Assembly: GCA_964483045.1 (NCBI GenBank) | Contig: CAYZZK010000020.1 | Coordinates: forward strand, 1-11,340 | From: JBBTYG01 sp964483045 | Lineage (GTDB): Bacteria; Patescibacteriota; Minisyncoccia; UBA6257; 2-01-FULL-56-20 | Length of the DNA: 11,340 nucleotides | Direction of reading: 5' to 3' | Part shown: in pieces, positions 1 through 6,723 of the stretch | Numbering within the stretch: position 1 is the stretch's first letter | How the letters are laid out: every line of letters starts with the position of its first letter | Notes under the pieces: generated by a model | Seen by the model: only the letters and a program-made list of their open reading frames with translations | What the model was told of the DNA's origin: nothing | The model's database searches: none | Made by a program: the position numbers and the translations under genes

Positions 1-60
1 CCGGATCGATAAAAAATAAACTTTTAAAAAAGTTAAGGCGCTTCTGAAAAATAGATTATC

Positions 61-474
61 GTGAAATTCTTATCTAAAGTTTCTGCGGAATGGGCATTAC
101 GCATCGGTTTTGCGGCAATGTATTTATATTCAGGCGCAAGCATATTCCAGCATCCGGATGCCTGGACATGGGCAGTTCCCTCGTGGTTTACCCAACTCGT
201 GCAAAACTTCATGCCTATCGAAGCGTACCTTCGGCTCCAGGCAATCGGAGAACTTATTTTCGCGCTGGTATTTCTGGCGTGGTTCTTGAAGCCCATTCTC
301 GTCAAGTATGTCGCGCTACTCGCAACTCTCGAAATGGCGGGAATAGTGTTTTTGGGAAAAGCCGGCATTGATTTGATCACCTTCCGGGATCTGGGCCTGC
401 TTGGCGGACTCATCGCCCTTTTAATCATGGCGAGCAATAGGGCGCGAGCTGAAAAACCAGGCGCTGCCGAATAA
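61..474 (+). CDS. DoxX-type small integral membrane protein
   Basis: A 137-residue protein starting at GTG, with four hydrophobic stretches at about residues 11-28, 60-76, 80-99 and 110-124. This size and layout fit the DoxX/DoxD-like membrane family. The TFRDLGLLGG segment near residues 107-116 resembles the conserved stretch before the last helix of that family. DoxX proteins are known as subunits or partners of thiosulfate:quinone oxidoreductase and of thiol/redox systems, but most bacterial members have no proven reaction. No cysteine pair or heme motif is visible, so no redox chemistry can be read from the sequence. It is first in a run of envelope genes, and the cupredoxin gene starts 16 bases after its stop, so cotranscription is likely. 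The GTG start is the only sensible one: it begins just before the first helix, and there is no Shine-Dalgarno sequence. Its role here is unknown; supplying electrons or lipid-phase support to the cupredoxin is only an inference. Confidence 0.78.
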   Translation: MKFLSKVSAEWALRIGFAAMYLYSGASIFQHPDAWTWAVPSWFTQLVQNFMPIEAYLRLQAIGELIFALVFLAWFLKPILVKYVALLATLEMAGIVFLGKAGIDLITFRDLGLLGGLIALLIMASNRARAEKPGAAE

Positions 475-490
475 ATTAAAAAAATAAACT

Positions 491-979
491 ATGAATAAAT
501 ATTTTCTGCTTATTACCGTGCTTGCCGTTGCAGTTGCCGGGGGGATTTTGTTATTTTCTTTGAATTCTAATCGGCAGTCCGTTTCGTCGCCACACGAAGC
601 GATCCCCTTTCAGAATACGCAAAGTTCAATGGCGACTTCTTCGCAGGCAAACCCCGTTCGCGAGGTTACCATCACAGTTAAAGCAGGCACTTGGGCTTTC
701 ACCCCCGACGTGATCGAGGTAAATCGCGGAGACGAAGTGATGGTTACCGTGTTGAATGAGGATAATCGAGAACACGGTATCGCGATCGATGCGTTCAACA
801 TCTCCCGCCTTTTACGCGCAAAAGGCACGGTGAAATTTGATTTTGTGGCGACGCAGGCAGGAGAGTTCCCCTTTTATTGCAACATTCCCTGCGGCGAGGG
901 CGAAGTGAATGGCGTAACGCGCGGCCATTTCGATATGACGGGAACGATTCGAGTGAAAGAGCTTGTTAAGACTGAGTAG
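491..979 (+). CDS. Membrane-anchored CuA-like cupredoxin
   Basis: A 162-residue protein with an N-terminal hydrophobic anchor (about residues 4-23) and no lipobox cysteine. A Ser/Gln-rich linker to about residue 56 is followed by a cupredoxin beta-barrel to the C-terminus. The expected metal ligands are visible: His95 in REHGIAI, then Cys130-x3-Cys134, His146 and Met149. Two cysteines with His, His and Met form the ligand set of the dinuclear CuA centre of cytochrome oxidase subunit II and nitrous-oxide reductase; a blue copper protein has only one cysteine. The spacing is odd. Canonical CuA sites read C-x3-C-x3-H-x2-M, but here eleven residues separate Cys134 from His146. No two-helix COX II N-terminal domain and no oxidase subunit I are present. 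It may carry electrons or store copper outside the membrane. The gene sits between the DoxX gene and a two-helix membrane protein, with short gaps on both sides. Confidence 0.82.
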   Translation: MNKYFLLITVLAVAVAGGILLFSLNSNRQSVSSPHEAIPFQNTQSSMATSSQANPVREVTITVKAGTWAFTPDVIEVNRGDEVMVTVLNEDNREHGIAIDAFNISRLLRAKGTVKFDFVATQAGEFPFYCNIPCGEGEVNGVTRGHFDMTGTIRVKELVKTE

Positions 980-986
980 TAACTTT

Positions 987-1349
987 ATGCTCTCGACAAA
1001 CTTCTTTTTGGGAAAAAGAATACTGCTTTTTACCGCGGCATTCCTGCTCCTCACCATTGGATTGCATACCATCGTTTTCGACCATCATCACCCGAAGCCC
1101 ATGGGAGAAAAAATGCAGGCGGTTTTTCATGGAGATAATAAAAAATGGTTCATCGCTGCAATAGTAATTGTCTTGATTCAATATATGAAAACGTTTTTGG
1201 AAGCGCTCCTTTGCTGTCCCGTATATCGCCCCATGAAAAGCAGCCGGCAATTCGAAGAATCGCGTCAGCTCGATTTTCACACAACGCGTACGCGAGCCGT
1301 TTTATTTCATCACTTGATGCGTGGGCTACTTAATCCAAAACTGTTTTGA
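987..1349 (+). CDS. Two-helix membrane protein, function unknown
   Basis: I do not recognise this 120-residue protein. It has two hydrophobic segments (about residues 10-30 and 53-72). Between them is an extracytoplasmic loop that opens with DHHHPKP and includes methionines and a further His, a composition compatible with loose metal binding. After the second helix comes Leu-Leu-Cys-Cys-Pro, then a basic, His-containing tail expected in the cytoplasm. The ATG at 987 is preferred to an in-frame TTG at 963, because the TTG would lie inside the cupredoxin gene and add eight residues of no hydrophobic or family character. With the ATG, the gene starts 7 bases after the cupredoxin stop, a typical operon gap. 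The context suggests a partner of the cupredoxin, for example a copper-delivery or assembly helper, but nothing in the sequence proves it. The third-position pattern and the helices make it a believable gene. Confidence 0.65.
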   Translation: MLSTNFFLGKRILLFTAAFLLLTIGLHTIVFDHHHPKPMGEKMQAVFHGDNKKWFIAAIVIVLIQYMKTFLEALLCCPVYRPMKSSRQFEESRQLDFHTTRTRAVLFHHLMRGLLNPKLF

Positions 1350-1377
1350 TTTCCAAAAGTTCTGGTTTCTTCGTTGT

Positions 1378-1393
1378 AGCGCTGCTTAGCGCT
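1378..1393. repeat. Short inverted repeat between two envelope genes
   Basis: AGCGC (1378-1382) and GCGCT (1389-1393) can pair around a 6-base loop; the same bases also read as a direct repeat of TAGCGCT. It lies in the 67-base gap between the two-helix membrane protein and the HAH exported protein. It is too short, and lacks a downstream T-run, so it is not a convincing terminator. It may be a weak transcript processing or pausing site. Confidence 0.25.
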
Positions 1394-1416
1394 TAAAATT
1401 GAGTCATCAAAATGCC

Positions 1417-2154
1417 ATGAAAAAAATTATTACTTCCATTTCCGTAAGTGCGATAGGATTGTGCATGCTTGCAGCGGCGAATTTGGCGTCAGCGCACGCG
1501 CATTATACCTATCTCATAAACGGAAAAACATACAATTTTGTCGTCGGTTCTTTAAACGAGCCGCTCATTGTGGACGATAAATCCGGGCTCGATCTCACTG
1601 TTACGCAAGGGGGCGGCATGCCCACTATGGGCCCTGACGGCGATATGGACGGGCCTCCAGCCGCCGCCGCGCCGGTCAGCGGACTGGATAAAACGCTCAA
1701 GGTGGAAATGAGCGCCGGAGGGCAAAAAAAAGTTTTTGACTTAGCGCCCGCATACGGCAAGCCGGGGGGGTATACAACTACGTTCTTCCCCACGGTTCCA
1801 ACCACCTTTACCTATCGCTTATTCGGCACGCTAAGCAATGTTCCTATTGATCTTTCGTTTACGTGCAGCCCGGCAGGGAACGCTCAAACTCCCGATGATA
1901 CCGCGGCAATTAAAATCTCCGACAAGGTAACGCAAACGCTGAAGAGCGGCGTTTTCGGCTGCGCGGAAGCGAAATCCGATTACGGCTTTCCGGAAACGGC
2001 CGCATCGAATTATGAACTTCAGCAAGCGAATGCGGCAGTTACGGATCGCGCGGGAAGTTCGAATACGCTGGGAATCGCCGGCATCGTTCTTGGCGCACTT
2101 GGGTTGATCGTGAGCGGAATCTCGATGGCGAGAGTCAGGAATTCAAGAAGTTAA
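1417..2154 (+). CDS. Exported, C-terminally anchored protein with mature N-terminal His
   Basis: A 245-residue protein with a clear Sec signal peptide (residues 1-26, ending Leu-Ala-Ser-Ala) and a single C-terminal helix (about residues 217-236) followed by a basic tail. It would be processed and tethered by its C-terminus facing outward. Predicted cleavage leaves HAHY at the mature N-terminus. A free N-terminal His with a nearby His is how CopC proteins bind Cu(II). The body looks all-beta, with the pattern VVGSLNEP, then GLDLTV, then PAYGKPGGYTTTFFPT. I recall this pattern from unnamed secreted proteins often found near CopC/CopD genes; the family has no function I can name. A Gly/Pro/Asp/Ala-rich insert occupies about residues 65-86. 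Two cysteines (about 149 and 181) could form a disulfide. ATG 1417 is chosen over a TTG at 1399 because it opens directly with the basic n-region of the signal peptide. Copper binding is an inference. Confidence 0.75.
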   Translation: MKKIITSISVSAIGLCMLAAANLASAHAHYTYLINGKTYNFVVGSLNEPLIVDDKSGLDLTVTQGGGMPTMGPDGDMDGPPAAAAPVSGLDKTLKVEMSAGGQKKVFDLAPAYGKPGGYTTTFFPTVPTTFTYRLFGTLSNVPIDLSFTCSPAGNAQTPDDTAAIKISDKVTQTLKSGVFGCAEAKSDYGFPETAASNYELQQANAAVTDRAGSSNTLGIAGIVLGALGLIVSGISMARVRNSRS

Positions 2155-2178
2155 ACTCATAAAAGTTTTAGACGTATC

Positions 2179-2215
2179 GCCATCCCACCGTACCCCAAAA
2201 TTGCGGTGGGGTGGC
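2179..2215 (+). terminator. 12-bp GC-rich hairpin after the HAH protein gene
   Basis: GCCATCCCACCG (2179-2190) pairs with CGGTGGGGTGGC (2204-2215) as 12 bp with one T-G wobble and a 13-base loop. It starts 24 bases after the stop of the upstream gene. The following bases, TCTTCGGC, are only moderately T-rich, so termination may be partial. The 3' arm overlaps the -35 hexamer of the candidate promoter for the next gene. Confidence 0.5.
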
Positions 2216-2229
2216 TCTTCGGCTATAGT
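2201..2229 (+). promoter_or_regulatory. Candidate sigma-70 promoter for the 183-aa gene and copCD
   Basis: TTGCGG (2201-2206), a 17-base spacer, then TATAGT (2224-2229), which matches the -10 consensus at five of six bases. The start codon at 2245 would follow a leader of roughly 9 bases. The -35 match is weak (three of six bases). The site would let the last two genes of the block be transcribed separately from the first four. Confidence 0.38.
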
Positions 2230-2244
2230 TAGCAATAATAAACC

Positions 2245-2796
2245 ATGAGTTCAATTAGAAAATATTTCATTTGCTTCTGTATTTTGGCTGCGTCGATTTT
2301 GGCTGTCGCAGCCGTCCATGCGAACGGTTTGGGCGGGCAGCGGCTTGAAAAAAACGCTGGCACGTACATAGTCGACATCGGCACTGACCAAGAGTTTCAG
2401 CCCCAGGCCGGAACTCCGATGCGTTTTGATTTTAATCTCTTGCAGCAGGGGTCGCGCGACCCGCTGCATTTCAGCGACGTCAATGTTTTGATCACCCTGG
2501 CCGGCAAACCATTGCTCGATAGCGATCTCGTAATTTCGGCTTCCGGCCCCACCTTTCTCACCTTCACCTTCCCAGAAAACGGCTCGTATAAACTTCAAAC
2601 CACCTTTTATGAAGGAGACAAATCCCTCGCCGATGCCACTTTCGATCTGGTCATCGGGGGTGTTTCGATTCAGGCGGATACGGGGAGCACTGGAAACACC
2701 CGAGGATTTATATTCAGCGGGCTGTTCGGCGCGGCGGTCGGAATAATTATTGGCCTCGTCATCTCCTCGCGTTTTCGGAAACACGGGTGGCGATAA
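2245..2796 (+). CDS. Exported C-terminally anchored beta protein, partner of CopC-CopD
   Basis: A 183-residue protein with a Sec signal peptide (residues 1-26, predicted cut after Val-His-Ala), an all-beta domain (about 35-142) and one C-terminal helix (about 156-175) followed by a basic end. It is therefore probably tethered outside the membrane. The domain contains IVDIGTDQEFQPQAGTPMRF near residues 42-61, then a stretch with FTFPENGSYKLQTTFYEGD. This layout resembles the YtkA/FixH-like and CopC-associated Ig-type sandwiches, but I cannot assign a family. There is no clear His/Met metal cluster, which sets it apart from its neighbours. The copCD gene starts 16 bases after its stop, so the two are almost surely cotranscribed. 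A structural or accessory role for the CopC-CopD fusion is an inference. The reading frame on the opposite strand across this gene is rejected, because this strand encodes the full signal-domain-anchor plan. Confidence 0.72.
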   Translation: MSSIRKYFICFCILAASILAVAAVHANGLGGQRLEKNAGTYIVDIGTDQEFQPQAGTPMRFDFNLLQQGSRDPLHFSDVNVLITLAGKPLLDSDLVISASGPTFLTFTFPENGSYKLQTTFYEGDKSLADATFDLVIGGVSIQADTGSTGNTRGFIFSGLFGAAVGIIIGLVISSRFRKHGWR

Positions 2797-2812
2797 AGTA
2801 TCCTCCATACAC

Positions 2813-5746
2813 ATGAGAACGCCGCGGATAATCGCCTTATCATTCGTCCTCTGCTTCGGTATGCTTTATTTTCATAATGCTTCGGCGCACGCAACGCCAA
2901 TCGATTATGAACCGGAGGCTTCATCGCTTAGCAGTTCGACTCCGAAAGCAGTCCGAATCCAATTTAGTGAACGCATTGAGCCCAGCGTAAGCAACATAAC
3001 AATCTTCGGCCCCGACGGTCAGGATGCCGGCAATGGCATTCCGAGGACGGACCCGCAGGATCAGCGTTTATACAGCACGGGAATAACGGATCGAGGCGAG
3101 GGAACGTATACCGTTTCCTGGGAAGTCGTTTCCGCGGACGACGGCCATTTTACGAAGGGCGCATTTTCATTTTCAGTCGGTAAGGAAACCGTGGCGCAGG
3201 GAGGCACCGCAGGGCAAATTCAAGTTCAGCATCTTACCTCGATCCCCGAAGCGATCACGATCTGGATAGAGCTGCTTGGGCAGGCATTGGTAATCGCCGC
3301 CCTCATGTCTCTCGTTTTTCTCTGGAAGCGGCTCAAAAAGAAATTCGGAGCTGAAACGGCTGGCTTTTCCGCCGCGTTCGAAAAGAGATTTGCCCTGCTT
3401 ATCTACTCCGGGATAATTCTGATTTTTATCGGCGTGGCATCGTATCTGATTTTGAAGACCCTCGACCTCGAACAGCTGCAAAATGCGGATTTCCCGGCCA
3501 CGTTTCGCGTTTTCATTCAGACGACAAGCGGCGCATACGCATGTTATCGCGTCGTTCTGGCCTTTCTCTTCGCAGCGGCATTTCTAATCGCAAAAAAAGC
3601 GATTTTCAATGAAAGCCGGAAATCGAAGGGAGTCGCCGTTCTTTTTGCTCTCATCATTCTTATATTGCTGGATCGTACCCGGGTGAGCCATGCCGCAGCA
3701 GCGCATTTTCACCCTACGCTCGCGATATTCATCCATGCCGTGCATTTATTCTTCAAGGAATTCTGGGTTGGTGCCCCAATCGCCTTTCTCGTTCTCTTTA
3801 TGCCCTTTCTTTCGAGAGCGAAACTGTCTACTATCAAGGGATTCGCTTTCACGCAGCTTTCCAAAATTTTAAGCGTCGCTTTTGTCATCATAGGCGTTAC
3901 CGGCGCCTACATCGTCTGGCTCGATCTCAAAGAGCCGGCGAATCTTTTCACGACGGAGTGGGGTTCGCGTTTCATGTTACTTTTCATATTTTCGGGCGTT
4001 TGGCTGCTTATCCGTTTGTACCATCAGTTCGTTGCAGACACATATGTATGCCGCGCGAGAAGCAACACCGCGGCCGGGCGGAGAATTGTTTCCTGGTATC
4101 CCTATTCCCTTTCGCTTGAGATGTGCATCGGCATGACAGTGCTCCTAGTGACAAGCTATCTTATCATCACAACGCCGCCGTATGCCTCGGATCAATTTCG
4201 TTTTGAAAAAAATTCGGTAAACCAGGGAGAGCATATTACACTTGCCGTGCATCCGTATGAATCAAAAGAATTTCTGGTAACCGTCGCGGGCGCGGACGGT
4301 AAATCGGAGCATTCCCTTTCGAATCTGATTGTGACGCTTACGAATGAGGAAAAAAACATCGGGCCGCTTGTGGCATCTGTTGAAAAGCGTTTCGATGGCG
4401 GGTATGTATTTCGAGGCAACATGCTTTCCCCTGCCGGCGTATGGCGAGTCGGGGTAACCGCCCAACAGTCCGCAAAGTACGATGCCATCGCCTCATTTTC
4501 TTTTAGGTATCCCGAAGACATCGATGGGACGCGCGTAAATCCCGACGAGCGGACAGTCGGCACATTTGAAGGAATATTACTCGTAAACTGCATACTTATT
4601 GTGGCCTTTTCTCTTTTAATGTATAGGTACAGCAGCGGACTTAACAAGCGCGTGCGCACGGGGAATGTAGACGAGAACACAAGCGATATCTCCGCAACTC
4701 TGCGCCCATTCGCGGGCATTCCTGCAATTATCGCAGGATTTGCATGTGCGCTCGGCATAGTTTGGTTTTCATATACTAATTTCGTGATCTCCGATTTCCA
4801 AAAAAAATGCGAAAGAGACGGAAACTTTTGGCTACAATCGGTGCCGATGAGAAATGGAGTCGCGCTTTCGTCCGATACTGTAACGGGATGCACATTAAAT
4901 GTCGGCTTGAACCATTTTGCCGACGCACGCGAATATGAATATTTCCTTCGACCCTCCGAAACCGCGGCCGAACTTCGGATAGATCCCGAAAAGCCGGTGG
5001 CCGGAAAAGAGATACGCCTCGCTATCTCTTTATACAATTTGGAGAACGGACGGAAAACGGGACCCGCGAGCGAGCTTACCATCGAGCACGACCGCATCAT
5101 GCACGTCATCATTATCGGAGAGGATTTAAAAACATTTGCGCACATCCATGCGGAAAATTTTGGGCCGATAACGCCAGAAATGCTCAAAAGCGCTCAATTC
5201 CCCCTTCGATATACGTTTCCAAAAGCCGGGCGCTATACAATTGCCGTAAATTATTATATCCGCGCGCAACAATTTATTCAGCAATTTTTCGTCGAAGTAG
5301 CGGGCGAGCCGCAGATGGAAAAACAGAAGGAAGATTTATCGCGTGACCGGATTTTCGACGGGTATGAGGTACTGTTTAGCGCGCCTGAACATATCCGAGC
5401 GGGACAGCTCACGAACTTAACATATACCGTACTAAAGGATGGGAAGCCGGTAACGGATATGGCTCCGTACCTCTCCGCTGCGATGCATCTCGGCATCATC
5501 GACCAGAATCTCCAGGGATTCATTCACGGCCATGGCGGCGCATATATTCCGGGATCAGCCGCAATCCAGGGATTATTCCAGAACTATGTAAATTTCCACA
5601 ACCATTTTGTCCCGGATAAGTTCGGGCCCAGGATTCAAGCGCGAGTTACATTTCCGCGCGAAGGCCTGTATCAAATTTTCGGCGAGTTCAAGCACGCCGG
5701 GAAAATAGTTACGACCAGATTTATGGTGAAGGTCGATGCCAATTGA
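2813..5746 (+). CDS. copCD: CopC-CopD fusion with three extra periplasmic-type beta modules
   Basis: A 977-residue copper-handling membrane protein. Signal peptide 1-25 ends Asn-Ala-Ser-Ala, so the mature protein starts with His26 and runs into a CopC domain (26-122) that keeps the Asp-Gly-His motif (110-112). His26, Asp110 and His112 match the Cu(II) site of CopC; a Met-rich Cu(I) site is not seen. CopD follows (about 145-455) with some eight helices, HAAAAHFHP (293-301) and HAVHLFFKEFWVGA (308-321). Next comes a YtkA-like beta domain (about 460-565), then helices at about 586-604 and 633-657. Last are two tandem beta domains (about 700-830 and 845-975), each with MH-x12-HxH: Met763/His764/His777/His779 and Met891/His892/His905/His907. 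CopD is usually linked to copper uptake, but direction cannot be read here. ATG 2813 is chosen because it opens the signal peptide; an upstream in-frame start at 2750 lies inside the preceding gene. Usual CopC-CopD fusions are far shorter. Confidence 0.88.
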   Translation: MRTPRIIALSFVLCFGMLYFHNASAHATPIDYEPEASSLSSSTPKAVRIQFSERIEPSVSNITIFGPDGQDAGNGIPRTDPQDQRLYSTGITDRGEGTYTVSWEVVSADDGHFTKGAFSFSVGKETVAQGGTAGQIQVQHLTSIPEAITIWIELLGQALVIAALMSLVFLWKRLKKKFGAETAGFSAAFEKRFALLIYSGIILIFIGVASYLILKTLDLEQLQNADFPATFRVFIQTTSGAYACYRVVLAFLFAAAFLIAKKAIFNESRKSKGVAVLFALIILILLDRTRVSHAAAAHFHPTLAIFIHAVHLFFKEFWVGAPIAFLVLFMPFLSRAKLSTIKGFAFTQLSKILSVAFVIIGVTGAYIVWLDLKEPANLFTTEWGSRFMLLFIFSGVWLLIRLYHQFVADTYVCRARSNTAAGRRIVSWYPYSLSLEMCIGMTVLLVTSYLIITTPPYASDQFRFEKNSVNQGEHITLAVHPYESKEFLVTVAGADGKSEHSLSNLIVTLTNEEKNIGPLVASVEKRFDGGYVFRGNMLSPAGVWRVGVTAQQSAKYDAIASFSFRYPEDIDGTRVNPDERTVGTFEGILLVNCILIVAFSLLMYRYSSGLNKRVRTGNVDENTSDISATLRPFAGIPAIIAGFACALGIVWFSYTNFVISDFQKKCERDGNFWLQSVPMRNGVALSSDTVTGCTLNVGLNHFADAREYEYFLRPSETAAELRIDPEKPVAGKEIRLAISLYNLENGRKTGPASELTIEHDRIMHVIIIGEDLKTFAHIHAENFGPITPEMLKSAQFPLRYTFPKAGRYTIAVNYYIRAQQFIQQFFVEVAGEPQMEKQKEDLSRDRIFDGYEVLFSAPEHIRAGQLTNLTYTVLKDGKPVTDMAPYLSAAMHLGIIDQNLQGFIHGHGGAYIPGSAAIQGLFQNYVNFHNHFVPDKFGPRIQARVTFPREGLYQIFGEFKHAGKIVTTRFMVKVDAN

Positions 5747-5777
5747 TTGCAGGGAGAATATTTACTGGCACGGATCT

Positions 5778-5945
5778 CTACGTCGAGCTCTTCTCGATAA
5801 TAATCGGGGCATGGCTTAATTCGCGGTTCGCGAGATATCCTAGCCCAAAGCTCAATGCCGCGACGAGGAAAATAATTGCTGTAAAGAGTATTTCCTTTCT
5901 ATACCGAAGCAGCCAGGTTTTAATTTGCTCGATTTTTTCCGTCAT
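5778..5945 (-). CDS. Small single-helix membrane protein, SFGLGYLA type
   Basis: A 55-residue protein read on the minus strand from ATG at 5945 to TAG at 5778-5780. An N-terminal basic amphipathic stretch (about residues 1-18) leads into one helix (about 19-39). This is followed by the motif SFGLGYLANRE (32-42) and then a hydrophobic Ala-Pro-Ile-Ile-Ile-Glu-Lys segment (46-52). I recall the same motif in short Parcubacteria proteins of unknown function, often near competence or nuclease genes; that is memory, not a search result. It lies 36 bases downstream of the exonuclease-like gene on the same strand, so cotranscription is likely, and it converges on copCD. No function is proposed. A plus-strand frame over the same bases (5743-5985) is judged to be its shadow. 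Confidence 0.72.
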   Translation of the reverse strand: MTEKIEQIKTWLLRYRKEILFTAIIFLVAALSFGLGYLANRELSHAPIIIEKSST

Positions 5946-5981
5946 CGGTTGCAGTCGCTGGTTAGTTGCAGCATCAGTAAG

Positions 5982-6701
5982 TTAAAAATTTAAGTAACTC
6001 TGCCATTTTTCATAGAGTGCTTTTGTCGCCCGCAAATCTCCTACGTTATACTTTGCGATGTCCAGAAACTTTTTTTCTTTGAACAACCTGCCCACGTCAT
6101 CGCCGGTAATTCCTCCCGACTTCGGGCTCTCGATGCCAAACGCCCGGCTCCAGAGATGCAGTCCGCCCCGCCTCCGAACCGCGCCGTAAAACGTAAGCTG
6201 ATCCAAAAGATCAATATGGATGGCGTCCGGGTTGTGTTGATAAATATATCGTCCGCGCAATAAATCTTTCGTAGGTCGTATGCCGTGAACGGCGGAACGG
6301 ATCATTAAAAACGGCACGTCAAAACATCTGCCATTAAACGTTATGAAGTGCTGATATTTTTGCGCCCCGGCCCAAAACTTCTCAAGCATTTCCTTTTCCG
6401 GCATCTGCTTAAATGTTATCCCCTCTTCCGCGGATTCCTGAATCTTTTGCCCGGGCGCCTGAAAATAAACCACTCCCTCGTTTTTGTGATAGTCGAGCAC
6501 GCCGATTGCAGCGATTTCGCCGGTAAGCGGAGAAAAACCGAGTCCGTTCTTGAGTTCCTCGAGAGCAGTCTGGAACTCATCTTCATCTCCTGATTCTTTT
6601 TTGATCCATCGAGTTAAGACATCTTGGGTCGATGCGTCCAGCCCGTTAAAATCTTCCCCGACGGTCTCGATATCCACAATAAGCTTGGCAGGCGTTGACA
6701 T
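5982..6701 (-). CDS. PolB-type 3'-5' exonuclease-like protein (RNase H-like fold)
   Basis: A 239-residue protein of the DEDD exonuclease superfamily, close to the stand-alone 'exonuclease domain of PolB' family. The three Exo motifs are visible: Asp10 and Glu12 in LIVDIETVG (ExoI), Asp128 in FNGRCFDVPF (ExoII), and Tyr218 with Asp222 in YNVGDLRATKALY (ExoIII). The Tyr-x3-Asp form makes it DEDDy. All four acidic residues for two-metal catalysis are present, so it should be active on DNA or RNA 3' ends; the real substrate is unknown. There is no polymerase domain. Residues about 28-55 form an acidic, helical insertion between ExoI and the next strand. ATG 6701 is preferred to an in-frame start at 6734, because the extra 11 residues would be encoded by the promoter itself, with a TGATATAAT extended -10 ending 7 bases upstream. 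It is divergent from rpmA. Confidence 0.82.
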   Translation of the reverse strand: MSTPAKLIVDIETVGEDFNGLDASTQDVLTRWIKKESGDEDEFQTALEELKNGLGFSPLTGEIAAIGVLDYHKNEGVVYFQAPGQKIQESAEEGITFKQMPEKEMLEKFWAGAQKYQHFITFNGRCFDVPFLMIRSAVHGIRPTKDLLRGRYIYQHNPDAIHIDLLDQLTFYGAVRRRGGLHLWSRAFGIESPKSGGITGDDVGRLFKEKKFLDIAKYNVGDLRATKALYEKWQSYLNF

Positions 6702-6723
6702 TGAAAGAATTATATCATAGATT
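6695..6723 (+). promoter_or_regulatory. Candidate promoter for rpmA
   Basis: A perfect TTGACA (6695-6700), a 17-base spacer and TAGATT (6718-6723, four of six -10 matches). Transcription would start near 6730, giving a leader of about 60 bases before rpmA. The -35 overlaps the start codon of the divergent exonuclease-like gene. Confidence 0.48.

Noticed and set aside
19..34. AACTTTT/AAAAGTT inverted repeat before the DoxX gene
   Set aside because: AT-only stem with a two-base loop; more likely ordinary AT-rich intergenic sequence than a terminator.
2750..2812. Upstream extension of copCD by 21 residues
   Set aside because: It would overlap the preceding gene and place a polar leader before a clean signal peptide that begins at 2813.
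2251..2814. 187-codon minus-strand frame opposite the 183-residue exported protein
   Set aside because: The plus strand encodes a signal peptide, beta domain and C-terminal anchor; the minus frame shows no coherent protein plan.
4192..5187. 331-codon minus-strand frame inside copCD
   Set aside because: It lies fully opposite the CopC-CopD fusion; the translation is Ser/Pro-rich without domains, as expected for a frame shadow.
5743..5985. Plus-strand 80-codon frame starting with TTG inside the copCD stop
   Set aside because: Poor start, no family look, and the minus strand over the same bases encodes the 55-residue SFGLGYLA protein with a recognisable motif and helix.
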